Shown here one piece after another: positions 34,538-43,409 of a DNA stretch of 64,000 nt. Each line of letters opens with the position of its first letter. The first letter of the stretch is position 1. A model generated the notes under the pieces. It had not been told where the DNA came from, did no database searches, and worked only from the letters and a program-made list of their open reading frames with translations. The position numbers and the translations under genes are program-made. The stretch is from Pedobacter sp. W3I1 (GTDB lineage Bacteria; Bacteroidota; Bacteroidia; Sphingobacteriales; Sphingobacteriaceae). The stretch covers positions 4,092,001 to 4,156,000 of the forward strand of contig NZ_JAUSXN010000001.1 in the NCBI RefSeq assembly GCF_030816015.1, written 5' to 3'.

Positions 34538-36145
34538 ATGAGTTTAATCATCAGATCACTTAGTTATGTCCATCCTGATAGAGAAAAGCTTTTCCACGAA
34601 TTAAATTTAACAGTAGGTAAAGGTGAAAAAGCAGCCTTGGTTGGGCTTAACGGCATGGGAAAATCGACCTTGCTGCAGCTTATTGCAGGTATAAGTTTGC
34701 CCACATCAGGAGAAATTATCCGCCCGGAAAGTTCCTGGTATGTACCCCAACACCTTGGCCAATACGATCATTTATCTATCGCTGAAGCATTAAAGATAGA
34801 TGTAAAACTCAATGCTATGCAGGCCATTCTTAATGGAAGTGTAGATGCAGGTTATTTTGAAGATTTGGATGATGATTGGGAAGTTGAAGAAAAACTGGAA
34901 ATGGCCCTGGCGAAATGGGGCATCGGGCATTTTAGTGCGCATCGATTAATGGGAACATTAAGCGGTGGCCAAAAAACAAAAGTTTTTCTTGCAGGCATTG
35001 AGGTTCATCAGCCCGGAATTATTCTTTTTGACGAACCTACCAATCATCTGGATACTAACAGCCGTGGCATGTTATACGATCTGATTACACAGCATAAAGC
35101 AACAATTTTAGCCGTTAGCCATGATAGAACGCTGCTTAATCTCCTCAACAAAACTTTAGTACTTAGCCAAACCGGAATAGAAGTTTTTGGTGGTAATTTC
35201 GACTTTTATCTGGAACAAAGACAGGAAAAAGTAAATGCTTTACAAGCAAAACTAGAAGAGCAGGCTAAAACTTTAAAGCAGAGTCAGCAAAAAGCCCGAG
35301 ATATGGCCGAACAACGTCAAAAAAAGGAAGCAAAAGGTAAAAGTGAAGGACTAAGTAATTCGTTGCCGCGTATTGTTGCTGGTGGACTTAAAAGTAAAGC
35401 GCAGCAAAGTACAGCTAAGGTATTGGATGCCCATCACGAGAAAATATCAGATCTTGCTGAGCATATCAGGGAAACCAGATCGCAAATACAGCAATACCAG
35501 CAACTTCATATTAATATAGCTGCTTCCAATCTTCATCACGGTAAAATCCTGATTGATGCGAATAACATTAACTACAGTTATAATGGCAACGCTTTATGGA
35601 AAGCGCTAACTTTTCAGGTAAGATCTGGAGACCGTTTGCATATTGAGGGAGATAATGGTGTAGGAAAAACCACTTTGCTCAAGATCATTACCGGGGCTGT
35701 AGAACCTACCGAAGGTCAATATATGAGCCCGGATTTTTCATATCTTTATCTCGATCAGGATTATACCATGATAAAGCCCGATCTCAGCCTTTACGAACAG
35801 GTACAAAAATATAATCATGATGGATTACAGGAGCATGAACTAAAATCGTTGCTTATCTATTCACAATTTAGCCGGGAAATGTTTGATAGAAAATGTATAG
35901 GATTAAGCGGTGGCGAAAAAATGAAACTGGCTTTATGTTGCCTGGCAATAAGTAAACAAGCACCTGATATGCTTATCCTCGATGAGCCCACCAATAACCT
36001 CGATATTCAGAGTCTGAAAATATTAACTTCAGCAGTAAAAAACTTTAACGGCACCCTTTTGGTCATTTCGCATGATCAGCACTTTATTAAAGAAATTGGC
36101 ATAAACAGCCAGATCAGTATGATTAAAAACAGCCTTCATTCATAA
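34538..36145 (+). CDS. ABC-F family ATPase
   Basis: This 535-residue soluble protein has two ABC domains and no membrane part. Walker A 1 is GLNGMGKST (36-44), signature LSGGQKTK, Walker B FDEPTNHLD; the second set is GDNGVGKTT, LSGGEKMK and LDEPTNNLD. The charged linker between them (about 225-325, many K, Q and E) is the part that enters the ribosomal E site in this family. ABC-F proteins act on ribosomes, either as general translation factors or as antibiotic-protection proteins. The TetR gene 3 bp downstream and the palindrome in the promoter point to an inducible protective role, but the drug, if any, cannot be told. Confidence 0.93.
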   Translation: MSLIIRSLSYVHPDREKLFHELNLTVGKGEKAALVGLNGMGKSTLLQLIAGISLPTSGEIIRPESSWYVPQHLGQYDHLSIAEALKIDVKLNAMQAILNGSVDAGYFEDLDDDWEVEEKLEMALAKWGIGHFSAHRLMGTLSGGQKTKVFLAGIEVHQPGIILFDEPTNHLDTNSRGMLYDLITQHKATILAVSHDRTLLNLLNKTLVLSQTGIEVFGGNFDFYLEQRQEKVNALQAKLEEQAKTLKQSQQKARDMAEQRQKKEAKGKSEGLSNSLPRIVAGGLKSKAQQSTAKVLDAHHEKISDLAEHIRETRSQIQQYQQLHINIAASNLHHGKILIDANNINYSYNGNALWKALTFQVRSGDRLHIEGDNGVGKTTLLKIITGAVEPTEGQYMSPDFSYLYLDQDYTMIKPDLSLYEQVQKYNHDGLQEHELKSLLIYSQFSREMFDRKCIGLSGGEKMKLALCCLAISKQAPDMLILDEPTNNLDIQSLKILTSAVKNFNGTLLVISHDQHFIKEIGINSQISMIKNSLHS

Positions 36146-36148
36146 AAA

Positions 36149-36736
36149 ATGCCACTTAAAAATACAGGTACAGAACAACTGATAAAAGATACCGCTAAAA
36201 AGTTATTGTTTGCCGAAGGCAAGCTCCATGCGACCACGCAAGAAATAGCTGACGCAGCTGGTGTAAACAGAACAGCACTACACTATTATTTCCGTTCAAG
36301 AGATCTCTTAATTGCAGCAGTATTTCAGGAAACGATGCAGGGTCTAAGTAAACGCCTTAACGAATGCATGGAATCTGAAATGCCTTTTAAGCAGAAAGTT
36401 GAACACCTGATCACTGTTTTTTTGAAAGATATGATTGCTTTTCCCTATCAGGAAACATTTCTGGTAACCGAAATTAATACTTTGGGCAAAGAACTTATGG
36501 GCAATATCCAAACAAATCCGGTTAACCAATTTTTAAAAGAAGTACAGCAAGAAATGGAAAAAGGTACGATCGAAAAAACAGAGCCGGCACATTTCTTAAT
36601 GAATCTTTTTTCGCTCCTTTCCTATCCATTAATTATGGCTCCATTATACCAGCAGTTATTCCAAATTACAGTTCAAGATTTTAACACACTGATGTTGAAC
36701 CGTAAGAAAGTAATTATGCAACTGATTTTTAATTAA
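36149..36736 (+). CDS. TetR/AcrR-family transcriptional regulator
   Basis: The 195-residue protein has an N-terminal helix-turn-helix (about 10-55; TTQEIADAAGVNRTALHYYFRSRDLLIAAVF) and a helical ligand/dimer domain. It starts 3 bp after the ABC-F stop, so it is co-transcribed and probably represses its own operon through the palindrome at 34466-34480. Ligand unknown. Confidence 0.94.
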   Translation: MPLKNTGTEQLIKDTAKKLLFAEGKLHATTQEIADAAGVNRTALHYYFRSRDLLIAAVFQETMQGLSKRLNECMESEMPFKQKVEHLITVFLKDMIAFPYQETFLVTEINTLGKELMGNIQTNPVNQFLKEVQQEMEKGTIEKTEPAHFLMNLFSLLSYPLIMAPLYQQLFQITVQDFNTLMLNRKKVIMQLIFN

Positions 36737-36755
36737 GGAGAAAACAAAAAACACA

Positions 36756-37176
36756 CTGTCATTCTGAGGCTTAATTTATTGCATAAAAATCAATATAAAT
36801 GACAGTTTTTTTTTGCAAATGATAGGCTATGAGGGTCGTCATTCCCAGAGGTCAGTTTTTTTAGCAAAAAAAAGGAGTTGGGTGACAGGTAAGATAAATC
36901 GTCATCTCGACCGCAGTGGAGAGATCTTTAACCTTCCCAATAAACATAGTTCAAAGATCTCTCCACTCCGCATTTGCTTCGGTCGAGATGACGCCAATTT
37001 TAGAATCTGTCATTGGTAAATGATTGGGAACCACGAAATGCTCATCGAAGATAATCGTAGTGCAAATGCTTTAAGATTCCCGCCTACGCTGAAGACGATC
37101 ACCTCATTTAAACCCGCCAATGGTAGCTTGTAGAATGGCAAATATTTTTTGTCTTCGACAAGCTCAGACTGACAAC
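36756..37176. repeat. Mosaic repeat island with nested module
   Basis: This carries the same A, B, C and D modules as 29122-29555. Module A (36756-36805) is bounded by CTGTCATT/AATGACAG. Module B is split: its left end (CGTCATTCCC, 36837) and its right part (GATTGGGAACCACGAAATGC onward, 37022-37096) flank a complete C module (36900-36993). D is at 37140-37176. No gene is seen in 36737-37371. Confidence 0.75.
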
Positions 37177-37371
37177 ATATAAATAACTTGATATTACACG
37201 GGGCAACCACGCCTTTGGATTCAATTCCAGTCCTGCTCAGGGCTAACAATGTATAGGTCAAAACCTAATTTGTCTATTTCATCCCGAAAAGGCTAATCCC
37301 CTCTTTCTAACCGCATTAATTTTGACATACCTAAGGGAGTAAAACATTAATTGTTAACAAAATTTAGAACT

Positions 37372-38421
37372 ATGGAAAATCAAAATAATTATAGCCGCAG
37401 GCGCTTTTTAAGTGTAGCCGCACTAACTGTTGCCGTTGCCGAACTTGGAGGATTAAACCTTTTGAGTGCAAAAGAAAATGTGGAGAACAAATCCAGCAAC
37501 AATTACACGCATAGCAATACATCCTTCGATACCACAAAACAAATTCATGCAGGTGTATTAAATATGGGTTATGCAGAAAGCGGACCCGCAGATGGTGAAC
37601 CAGTTATACTACTGCACGGATGGCCCTATACAATTCATAGTTATGCTGATGTAGCAGCTTTGCTTTCTGCAGAAGGATATCGTGTAATTGTTCCACACTT
37701 TCGCGGCCATGGCAGTACGCAGTTTCTCTCAGCAAAAACGCCAAGAAATGGACAACAATCGGCTATTGCAGCAGATATTATTGCTTTGATGGATGCCTTA
37801 AAAATAGATAAAGCAGTAATAGGTGGGTTTGATTGGGGAGCAAGAACGGCCAACATTATAGCTGCATTATGGCCTGAGCGTTGTAAAGCAATGGTTTCGG
37901 TAAGCGGATACCTTATTGGAAGCCAGGAGCTAAACCAAAAACCTTTGTTGCCAGAAGCAGAATTATCATGGTGGTATCAATTCTATTTTGCTACAGAACG
38001 TGGTTGTTTAGGTTATGAAGCTAACCGAAAAGATTTTGCGAAACTGATCTGGCAAACCGCTTCTCCGGAATGGAAGTTCACTGATGCCGTTTTCGAAAAG
38101 TCAGCAGTTGAATTGGATAATCCAGATCATGTTTCCATTGTAATCCATAACTACAGGTGGAGATTAGGGCTGGTAGAAGGAGAATCTCGATATGATAAAT
38201 ATGAAAAAATACTGACCACATTTCCGGCAATAACCATTCCGACCATCACACTGGAAGGTGATGCCAATGGTGCTCCACACGGCAATCCAAATAATTATGC
38301 AGCTAAGTTTAAAGGCAAATATGCACACTACAACTTAAGTGGTGGCATTGGGCATAATCTTCCGCAGGAAGCACCTAAAGCATTTGCAGACGCCATTATC
38401 CAGGTGGCAATGATGGCTTAA
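37372..38421 (+). CDS. Alpha/beta hydrolase, epoxide-hydrolase-like, Tat-exported
   Basis: The start is the ATG at 37372; the frame is open to a TTG at 37351 but the Tat signal (SRRRFLSVAALTVAVAE, about 8-24) sits correctly only with the ATG. The 349-residue protein has HGWP at 82-85 (oxyanion region), nucleophile Asp154 in GGFDWGA, and His328 in GGIGHNLPQ. An Asp nucleophile in G-x-D-x-G indicates an epoxide hydrolase or dehalogenase type rather than an esterase. It is followed after 45 bp by an Ohr gene on the same strand, so both may deal with reactive organic compounds. Both genes begin MENQN. Confidence 0.88.
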   Translation: MENQNNYSRRRFLSVAALTVAVAELGGLNLLSAKENVENKSSNNYTHSNTSFDTTKQIHAGVLNMGYAESGPADGEPVILLHGWPYTIHSYADVAALLSAEGYRVIVPHFRGHGSTQFLSAKTPRNGQQSAIAADIIALMDALKIDKAVIGGFDWGARTANIIAALWPERCKAMVSVSGYLIGSQELNQKPLLPEAELSWWYQFYFATERGCLGYEANRKDFAKLIWQTASPEWKFTDAVFEKSAVELDNPDHVSIVIHNYRWRLGLVEGESRYDKYEKILTTFPAITIPTITLEGDANGAPHGNPNNYAAKFKGKYAHYNLSGGIGHNLPQEAPKAFADAIIQVAMMA

Positions 38422-38466
38422 TAACATCTCATAAATTCAAATATTCACAATAAAATTTCAAAAAAA

Positions 38467-38925
38467 ATGGAAAATCAAAATGCAATTGAATCAACAAATA
38501 CTTTAAATGTAGTCATTAACAAAGTACTTTATACTGGAAAAGTTCATGTAAGTGGTGGCCGCGAGGGCTTTGCAAAAAGTAGCGATGGAGCGCTTGACAC
38601 CGCATTATCATCTCCTGGCAGTGCTGGAAAAGGAACAAATCCTGAACAGTTATTTGCTGCAGGCTGGGCTGCATGTTTTATTGGCGCAATGAAACATAAT
38701 GCTCCTCAACTTCAAATTGCACTTCCTGCGGATGCTGCAATTGATGCAGAAGTTGATCTGGCTTTGACTGATAGTGGTTTTAGCCTTCAGGCAAGGTTAA
38801 ATGTAATTTTACCCGGACTTACCTACGAAGAAGCAAAAACAGTAGTTGAAGTGGCGCATCAAACCTGTCCGTACTCTAAAGCTACCCGTGGTAATATCAA
38901 TGTACAGATCAACGTGGCAATATAA
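38467..38925 (+). CDS. ohr: Ohr/OsmC-family organic hydroperoxide reductase
   Basis: This 152-residue protein has the two reactive cysteines Cys70 (GWAACFIGA) and Cys134 (HQTCPYSKAT), and the GREG-x-AKSSDGALD stretch with the arginine that positions the peroxide. The length fits the Ohr subgroup. It reduces lipid and organic hydroperoxides at the expense of a dithiol such as lipoyl protein. It lies 45 bp after the hydrolase gene and ends at a hairpin terminator. No MarR-type OhrR regulator is nearby; an Lrp-type gene is convergent. Confidence 0.93.
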   Translation: MENQNAIESTNTLNVVINKVLYTGKVHVSGGREGFAKSSDGALDTALSSPGSAGKGTNPEQLFAAGWAACFIGAMKHNAPQLQIALPADAAIDAEVDLALTDSGFSLQARLNVILPGLTYEEAKTVVEVAHQTCPYSKATRGNINVQINVAI

Positions 38926-38939
38926 CCTGGAATAAGCAG

Positions 38940-38974
38940 AAAAGCACTCCGATTTAAACGCGGGGTGCTTTTTT
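38940..38974. terminator. Bidirectional hairpin terminator between ohr and the Lrp gene
   Basis: AAAAGCACTCCG faces CGGGGTGCTTTTTT across a 9-nt loop, with one mismatch. The plus strand has a T run for ohr; the minus strand also has flanking T for the convergent regulator gene. Confidence 0.8.
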
Positions 38975-38997
38975 GGTTTATAAATTTAATGATCTTG

Positions 38998-39465
38998 TTA
39001 TACAGGTAAAGCGGTTTCGCGTTTTGCCTGCGTAATGACAAGTGAGCTATTGAGGGTACCGATATTATCCAAACGACCAAATTTGTTGATTAGAAAATCA
39101 TTATAAGCGATCATATTTCTTGCAACAACCTTTAACATAAAATCAAAGCCTCCTGTGGTATGATAACATTCCAGTACTTCATCCAGTTTGCTTACCTCCT
39201 GCTGAAATAACCTGAAGGCATTAACAGAGTGATTGGTAAGCTGAACCTGTAAATAGGATATCATACAGTTCTCGAATTTATTGGGATCAATTAATGCCAC
39301 TACCGAAGAAATGAATCCTAAACGTTCTAAGCGTTTTACACGTTCCTGAATGGGCGATTTTGAAAGATGGAGCATAGCGGCCAGTTCCTTATAGGTTAGC
39401 CTTGCATCCTTTTGTAAAAGTGTTAAAATATCTCTATCTGTTTGGTCAGGGGTGTATAATTCCAT
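38998..39465 (-). CDS. Lrp/AsnC-family transcriptional regulator
   Basis: This 155-residue protein has a winged helix-turn-helix (about 5-60; LLQKDARLTYKELAAMLHLSKSPIQERVKRLERLG split over two helices) and a C-terminal RAM ligand-binding domain (about 70-150; CYHTTGGFDFMLKVVARN). Such proteins sense amino acids and control their metabolism. It is transcribed away from a long gene-free region, so the target cannot be inferred from context beyond self-control. Confidence 0.94.
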   Translation of the reverse strand: MELYTPDQTDRDILTLLQKDARLTYKELAAMLHLSKSPIQERVKRLERLGFISSVVALIDPNKFENCMISYLQVQLTNHSVNAFRLFQQEVSKLDEVLECYHTTGGFDFMLKVVARNMIAYNDFLINKFGRLDNIGTLNSSLVITQAKRETALPV

Positions 39466-40126
39466 TATAGTGGTTAGTCTATTTATTTCTTTTCTAGGCT
39501 TAGTTTATAATGAATATTCAAATATATAAATACTCTCTCATTAAACCCTTAAGCGGAGCGTAAAAAAAAGAACAAAATTTTGGCAAACAGTATAATTAAA
39601 ACTACCGACAGAATTAAATTCCGCAAAAACCTACCCAACAGGACATTTTCCGTATTTAGCAGACGCCTTCGTTTTAATTGTCAATGTGACAGATATTTGT
39701 TTAACGAATGAAACAGCTGCTCGAAGCAGTGCGTTGATTTAGTTTAGTTAATGATAACAAGAGCGCCAGCGCGATGCTGGCTCTTTTGCTTTTTAAAACA
39801 TAAAGTTATCTTGTGCAAATCCATGCAAATAGCCTGCTATTCCACAATCTTTAAGTGCAACCTATCTTCTATTTCCAATCTCATTACAAGACAAAAAAAT
39901 CCTCTTAACCTCAGTTTGGTTAAAATTTATTCATACTGACTAATTTTAAGCCTGTGAAACTAACGCGATCGTCTTGCTGTCCCGAAGCTTCGGGATCAGC
40001 ATCTTTCCTGCTAGATAGACCCTGAAATAAATTCAGGGTGACGGCTATGAACGAAAAATGTCTTCAGTAGACCTTTAAAGGAATATTAATAATCGAAACG
40101 AGGTTCTTATCAAAATCTTAACTTTT
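39466..40126. other. Gene-free region with an orphan terminator and a palindrome
   Basis: A terminator-like hairpin (39759-39785, AAGAGC and GCTCTT with inner CAGC/GCTG) is followed on the plus strand by a T-rich run, yet no gene precedes it; a small RNA from about 39690 is possible. GATATTTG at about 39693 is a near match to the -7 box. TCCCGAAGCTTCGGGA (39980-39995) is a perfect 16-bp palindrome in a decayed repeat that continues to about 40045 (CCCTGAAATAAATTCAGGG). Confidence 0.4.
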
Positions 40127-40158
40127 TTTGGAATATTCAATTTTTAGCATTTACTTTG
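40127..40158 (+). promoter_or_regulatory. Candidate promoter of the membrane/MpaB-like operon
   Basis: TTTG at 40127-40130 and TTACTTTG at 40151-40158 are spaced by 20 bp, close to the TTTG/TAnnTTTG pattern of Bacteroidota with one mismatch. They lie about 100 bp upstream of the ATG at 40257. Confidence 0.4.
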
Positions 40159-40256
40159 AAATACAAAGCACTTTACAAAACATAGAAATATGAAGCAATT
40201 TATTCATCGGGCTTATAATAACTTGAAAATCACCATTATTTAATCGGCAATCAATT

Positions 40257-40763
40257 ATGAATACCGAAGAACAAAAATTAAGGTTACATTCAAAAACCTA
40301 TGTCTGTATGATTATTATCGGACTGGCAATAAGCGGATTAACCGCTTTCCCCTTAGAAACAGAAATGGCTTATCTGGTTAAACACCGCGAAGTTTTACCA
40401 ATCAACCTTCAAATCTGGCTTGGAACGGTTTATCAAGCCATTAAAACAACTAATCTTAGTTATCCGTTTTTAAGTTATGGTACAGATTGGCTGGCTTTTG
40501 CCCATATCATGTTGGCCATACTTTTTATCGGTCCATTAAAAGACCCTGTAAAAAACAAATGGGTAATCGACTTTGGTATTATCTGCTGTTTCGCTATTAT
40601 TCCATTGGCATTAATTGCCGGGAACATTCGTCAAATCCCAGTATTTTGGCAAGTAATAGACTGTTCTTTCGGCATCATCGGCATTATCCCACTGATACTA
40701 TGCCGCATCAACATCAAAAAAATTGAAATATTTGAAGAGCATTATGGATTATGGACTTTGTAG
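40257..40763 (+). CDS. Four-helix membrane protein, partner of MpaB-like gene
   Basis: This 168-residue protein has four hydrophobic spans: VCMIIIGLAISGLTAFPLE, WLAFAHIMLAILFIGPL, IDFGIICCFAIIPLALIAG and CSFGIIGIIPLILCRI. No known motif is recognised. A histidine in FAHIML and one in the N-terminal KLRLHSKTY region are possible ligand residues. The gene overlaps the next by 13 bp, so the two proteins are made together and may form a membrane complex. Confidence 0.82.
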   Translation: MNTEEQKLRLHSKTYVCMIIIGLAISGLTAFPLETEMAYLVKHREVLPINLQIWLGTVYQAIKTTNLSYPFLSYGTDWLAFAHIMLAILFIGPLKDPVKNKWVIDFGIICCFAIIPLALIAGNIRQIPVFWQVIDCSFGIIGIIPLILCRINIKKIEIFEEHYGLWTL

Positions 40764-41506
40764 ATAAACATTCTATTGTAAGGAAAATATGGGGCAATAC
40801 AGTTGTTGTTCTTTTTATTTTTGCTGGCGCCGCGGCAGAATTTAGCCTGAATAAAGCTGTTGATTGGTTATATTTTACGGGTAAACTACCTAAAGATCCG
40901 TTGGGAAGATTGTTTTCTACAGTTGCCTATGCGCAAAAAATCGTGTTTTCCTCTTTAACGGAAGCAAACGCTGCGATAGATCAGATTACCATAATCCATC
41001 AGCATGTTGAAGCTGCAAGAAGTGCTAAAATTCCAGATTGGGCCTATAGAGATGTACTATTTATGCTGATTAACTATTCCATCAGCGCTTTTGAAGTGTT
41101 GGAAAGAAAACTCACACTAACAGAAAAAGAAGAAATATTTTCTACTTTCTATCAAGTTGGGTATCGCATGGAAATAAATGGCCTCCCTACTAATTTTGCA
41201 GTATGGCTAATGATGCACGAACAACAGCTACAGGAAAATTTGATTTATAGCTGCTTTTCTCATGATCTTTATGACCAGTACAAAAAACACCTGGGCTTTC
41301 TGAGATATTCATTAATGCGAAAAATACAAGTCCTCATCGTTCCCCTTAAAGTGAATGAATTGCTGAAGCTGGGGAATGGAAAAGCAATTAAACCCGTGCT
41401 TACTTTATACAAAATAAGCAGGAAGCTCAGGCTGAACAAACCGCTAAGAAACCTGATTCTACCGGCAGCGTACAAGGCTCAGATTTTGAGCCTCGAAGTC
41501 ATTTAA
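40751..41506 (+). CDS. MpaB/rubber-oxygenase-like (DUF2236) protein
   Basis: This 251-residue protein matches the DUF2236 layout: FAGAAAEFSLNKAVDWLY near the start, then DPLGRLFSTVAYAQKIVF, then IHQHVEAA and WAYRDVLFMLINYSIS. In the family a buried histidine-rich site binds haem, as in the latex-clearing oxygenase; here the IIHQHVE histidines stand at the expected place. It may oxidise a hydrophobic compound, but the substrate is unknown. It overlaps the membrane-protein gene upstream. A MITE-like repeat begins 10 bp after its stop. Confidence 0.78.
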   Translation: MDFVDKHSIVRKIWGNTVVVLFIFAGAAAEFSLNKAVDWLYFTGKLPKDPLGRLFSTVAYAQKIVFSSLTEANAAIDQITIIHQHVEAARSAKIPDWAYRDVLFMLINYSISAFEVLERKLTLTEKEEIFSTFYQVGYRMEINGLPTNFAVWLMMHEQQLQENLIYSCFSHDLYDQYKKHLGFLRYSLMRKIQVLIVPLKVNELLKLGNGKAIKPVLTLYKISRKLRLNKPLRNLILPAAYKAQILSLEVI

Positions 41507-41515
41507 AAATAATAA

Positions 41516-41644
41516 GAGGTTGTTTCCATAATATAGATTTGTCATCCTGAGCCTGTCGAAGGGCCTGTTAAGTACTCTTTGAGGTGTTTCGACAAGCTCA
41601 ACATGACAGCATTTGAGGTGAAATCGCCATTATGATACAACCTC
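41516..41644. repeat. MITE-like inverted repeat, copy 2
   Basis: This 129-bp element has perfect 8-bp terminal inverted repeats, GAGGTTGT and ACAACCTC, and an inner hairpin (GTCATCCTGAGCCTGTCGAA with TTCGACAAGCTCAACATGAC). It matches copy 1 at 810-940, including the stretch GAGGTGAAATCGCCATTA. It separates the MpaB-like gene from the convergent susD gene and may also stop transcription. Confidence 0.85.
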
Positions 41645-41658
41645 CTTTTATATTTTTT

Positions 41659-43392
41659 TTATTTCCAGTCAAAAGGCAGGACCCAATTGGCTGGATCCAT
41701 TAATTTCTGTCGGGTAAGGCTTGCATTAGGGTTGCCTGCTTTTAACAGCTTTTGATAAATGCGATCAGCTAAAAATGCCGGATTGTTCTGTCTGCGGGCA
41801 ATACGAACCAAATCTGGCCAGCGGTTACCTTCAAAAGCAAGCTCCAGTGCAGCCTCATCAATTAATTTACCTTCTAAGCCAACCATATCTGTCTGGTAAC
41901 TCACATCGATAGCATTTACTACGGCCCTACCCCTAATGCCACAGTTACGGTACCAGGTACCCGAAACATCGTTATTTTTTCTGGCATCGAAATAATAAGG
42001 AGAGGTTTGCGGATAAGGCGTAATCATGGTATTTAACTCGGCTACTGAAACAGGTGCCTGCGCGCCAGCTGTAAACGTACCTACATAATAAGTATTCCTA
42101 ATGCCAGTGTTTAACAATGCCCAACCTAATTTAGTCTGTCCATCTCTATTGGCTGCTTCCGAAAAACGAAGATGTAATAGAGGTGCCCTGTAAATGCCCC
42201 ATTTACCGCCATTATCGGTGAGTTTGGTAATTTCATCACCCATAGCAGAAGTATTGAACGATAATTTGCTTCTTGGATCGAATGGAATACCGCCAGTGGT
42301 AATCTGGTTGTTCCAAAGATCTTTTATGGCCTGTGAGGGCTTAATCTGATAACTTTTTAGTGGCGAACATAAATCAATCATTGGATTTACAGGCTTAAAT
42401 GCTGTATTGTAAGGCATAGACCAAAACCATTCTGAACTCCATGCACTTGATGTTGTTGGTAAGCCAAAAATAGCCCTCCAGCCTGCATCCACACTATTGA
42501 TTAAACTCGTAGGATCTTGTCCGCTTCTGCTAAATAAGATGGCTAAATTAGCATAGACAGGATCTCCAGAGTTATTGATCTTATAAAAATTAAACCTAAA
42601 ATTATCATTCCCGTTATTGTTTTCGGCATTCATCAGCCTGGCATAATTTTCTGCTGCTTTAATGTAATTCCCTTTCCACAAATAAAGATCACCTAACAAA
42701 AAGGCTTTTGAAGCAAACAACTTTTGCGTGCTGTTAGCATCAATGGTAACCAGCAGGGAAGTTCCTGTTGGATAAGCATAAGCTTCTTTATATGGCAGGC
42801 TTTCGTTAAAGGCAATTAATTTATCCAATAGCTGATCAAATGGTGTTTTAGGGTAATTGGCCAGGTTCTTCAAATCATCTACGGTTTCGATTGCATCGGT
42901 TATATAAGGTATGCTACCATATTGAATACCTAAATGCAGGTAAATCCAGCTTCTTAATGTGGCAATATCTGAGTAGCGTTTGTTGTAATCATCAACACTC
43001 ATCCGGCGATCATCGACCATCATTTTAAAGTTTTTGAGCACATCGTTACAATTCACAATTACCTGATAATATGGTCTTGGATCTACATATTGATTGTTTT
43101 TCGTTTCCGTATGTGATGACAGTTCCTGCAATTCGGTACTTGATTTGGAGGTAACATCCATTAAATCGCCACGCAACTCATTCTGCAGGATATATAGTTT
43201 TTCCAGCCCCAAAAACTGACCGTAAATACCGATAACCGCAGCATCTGCATCAGATACTGTTTTAAAAGCATTTACACTATCTAACTTATCTTCGGTTGGT
43301 ACATCAAGCATTTTTTTGCAAGACCACGAACCTGCTGATAAAATACCCAATAGCAAAAGGGATGCAATTTTTTTATTTATGTTCATTTTCAT
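41659..43392 (-). CDS. SusD/RagB-family lipoprotein (second pair of the FAS1 operon)
   Basis: This 577-residue protein has a lipoprotein signal with cysteine in GSWSCKKML. It has the SusD features: an N-terminal helix pair with DVPTEDKLDSVNAFKTVSDAD, TPR-like helices, and a C-terminal LELAFEGNRWPDLVRIARRQN signature. It is the last gene of the seven-gene run, 17 bp after its susC partner. Expected at the outer face of the outer membrane, binding the ligand for the 43410-46670 transporter. Confidence 0.93.
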   Translation of the reverse strand: MKMNINKKIASLLLLGILSAGSWSCKKMLDVPTEDKLDSVNAFKTVSDADAAVIGIYGQFLGLEKLYILQNELRGDLMDVTSKSSTELQELSSHTETKNNQYVDPRPYYQVIVNCNDVLKNFKMMVDDRRMSVDDYNKRYSDIATLRSWIYLHLGIQYGSIPYITDAIETVDDLKNLANYPKTPFDQLLDKLIAFNESLPYKEAYAYPTGTSLLVTIDANSTQKLFASKAFLLGDLYLWKGNYIKAAENYARLMNAENNNGNDNFRFNFYKINNSGDPVYANLAILFSRSGQDPTSLINSVDAGWRAIFGLPTTSSAWSSEWFWSMPYNTAFKPVNPMIDLCSPLKSYQIKPSQAIKDLWNNQITTGGIPFDPRSKLSFNTSAMGDEITKLTDNGGKWGIYRAPLLHLRFSEAANRDGQTKLGWALLNTGIRNTYYVGTFTAGAQAPVSVAELNTMITPYPQTSPYYFDARKNNDVSGTWYRNCGIRGRAVVNAIDVSYQTDMVGLEGKLIDEAALELAFEGNRWPDLVRIARRQNNPAFLADRIYQKLLKAGNPNASLTRQKLMDPANWVLPFDWK

Positions 43393-43409
43393 GAGTATAT
43401 CTTTCTTAA

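Noticed and set aside
39751..39939. 62-codon plus-strand ORF
   Set aside because: It starts within a terminator hairpin and its composition (many Cys, Ile, Lys in odd order) is not protein-like.
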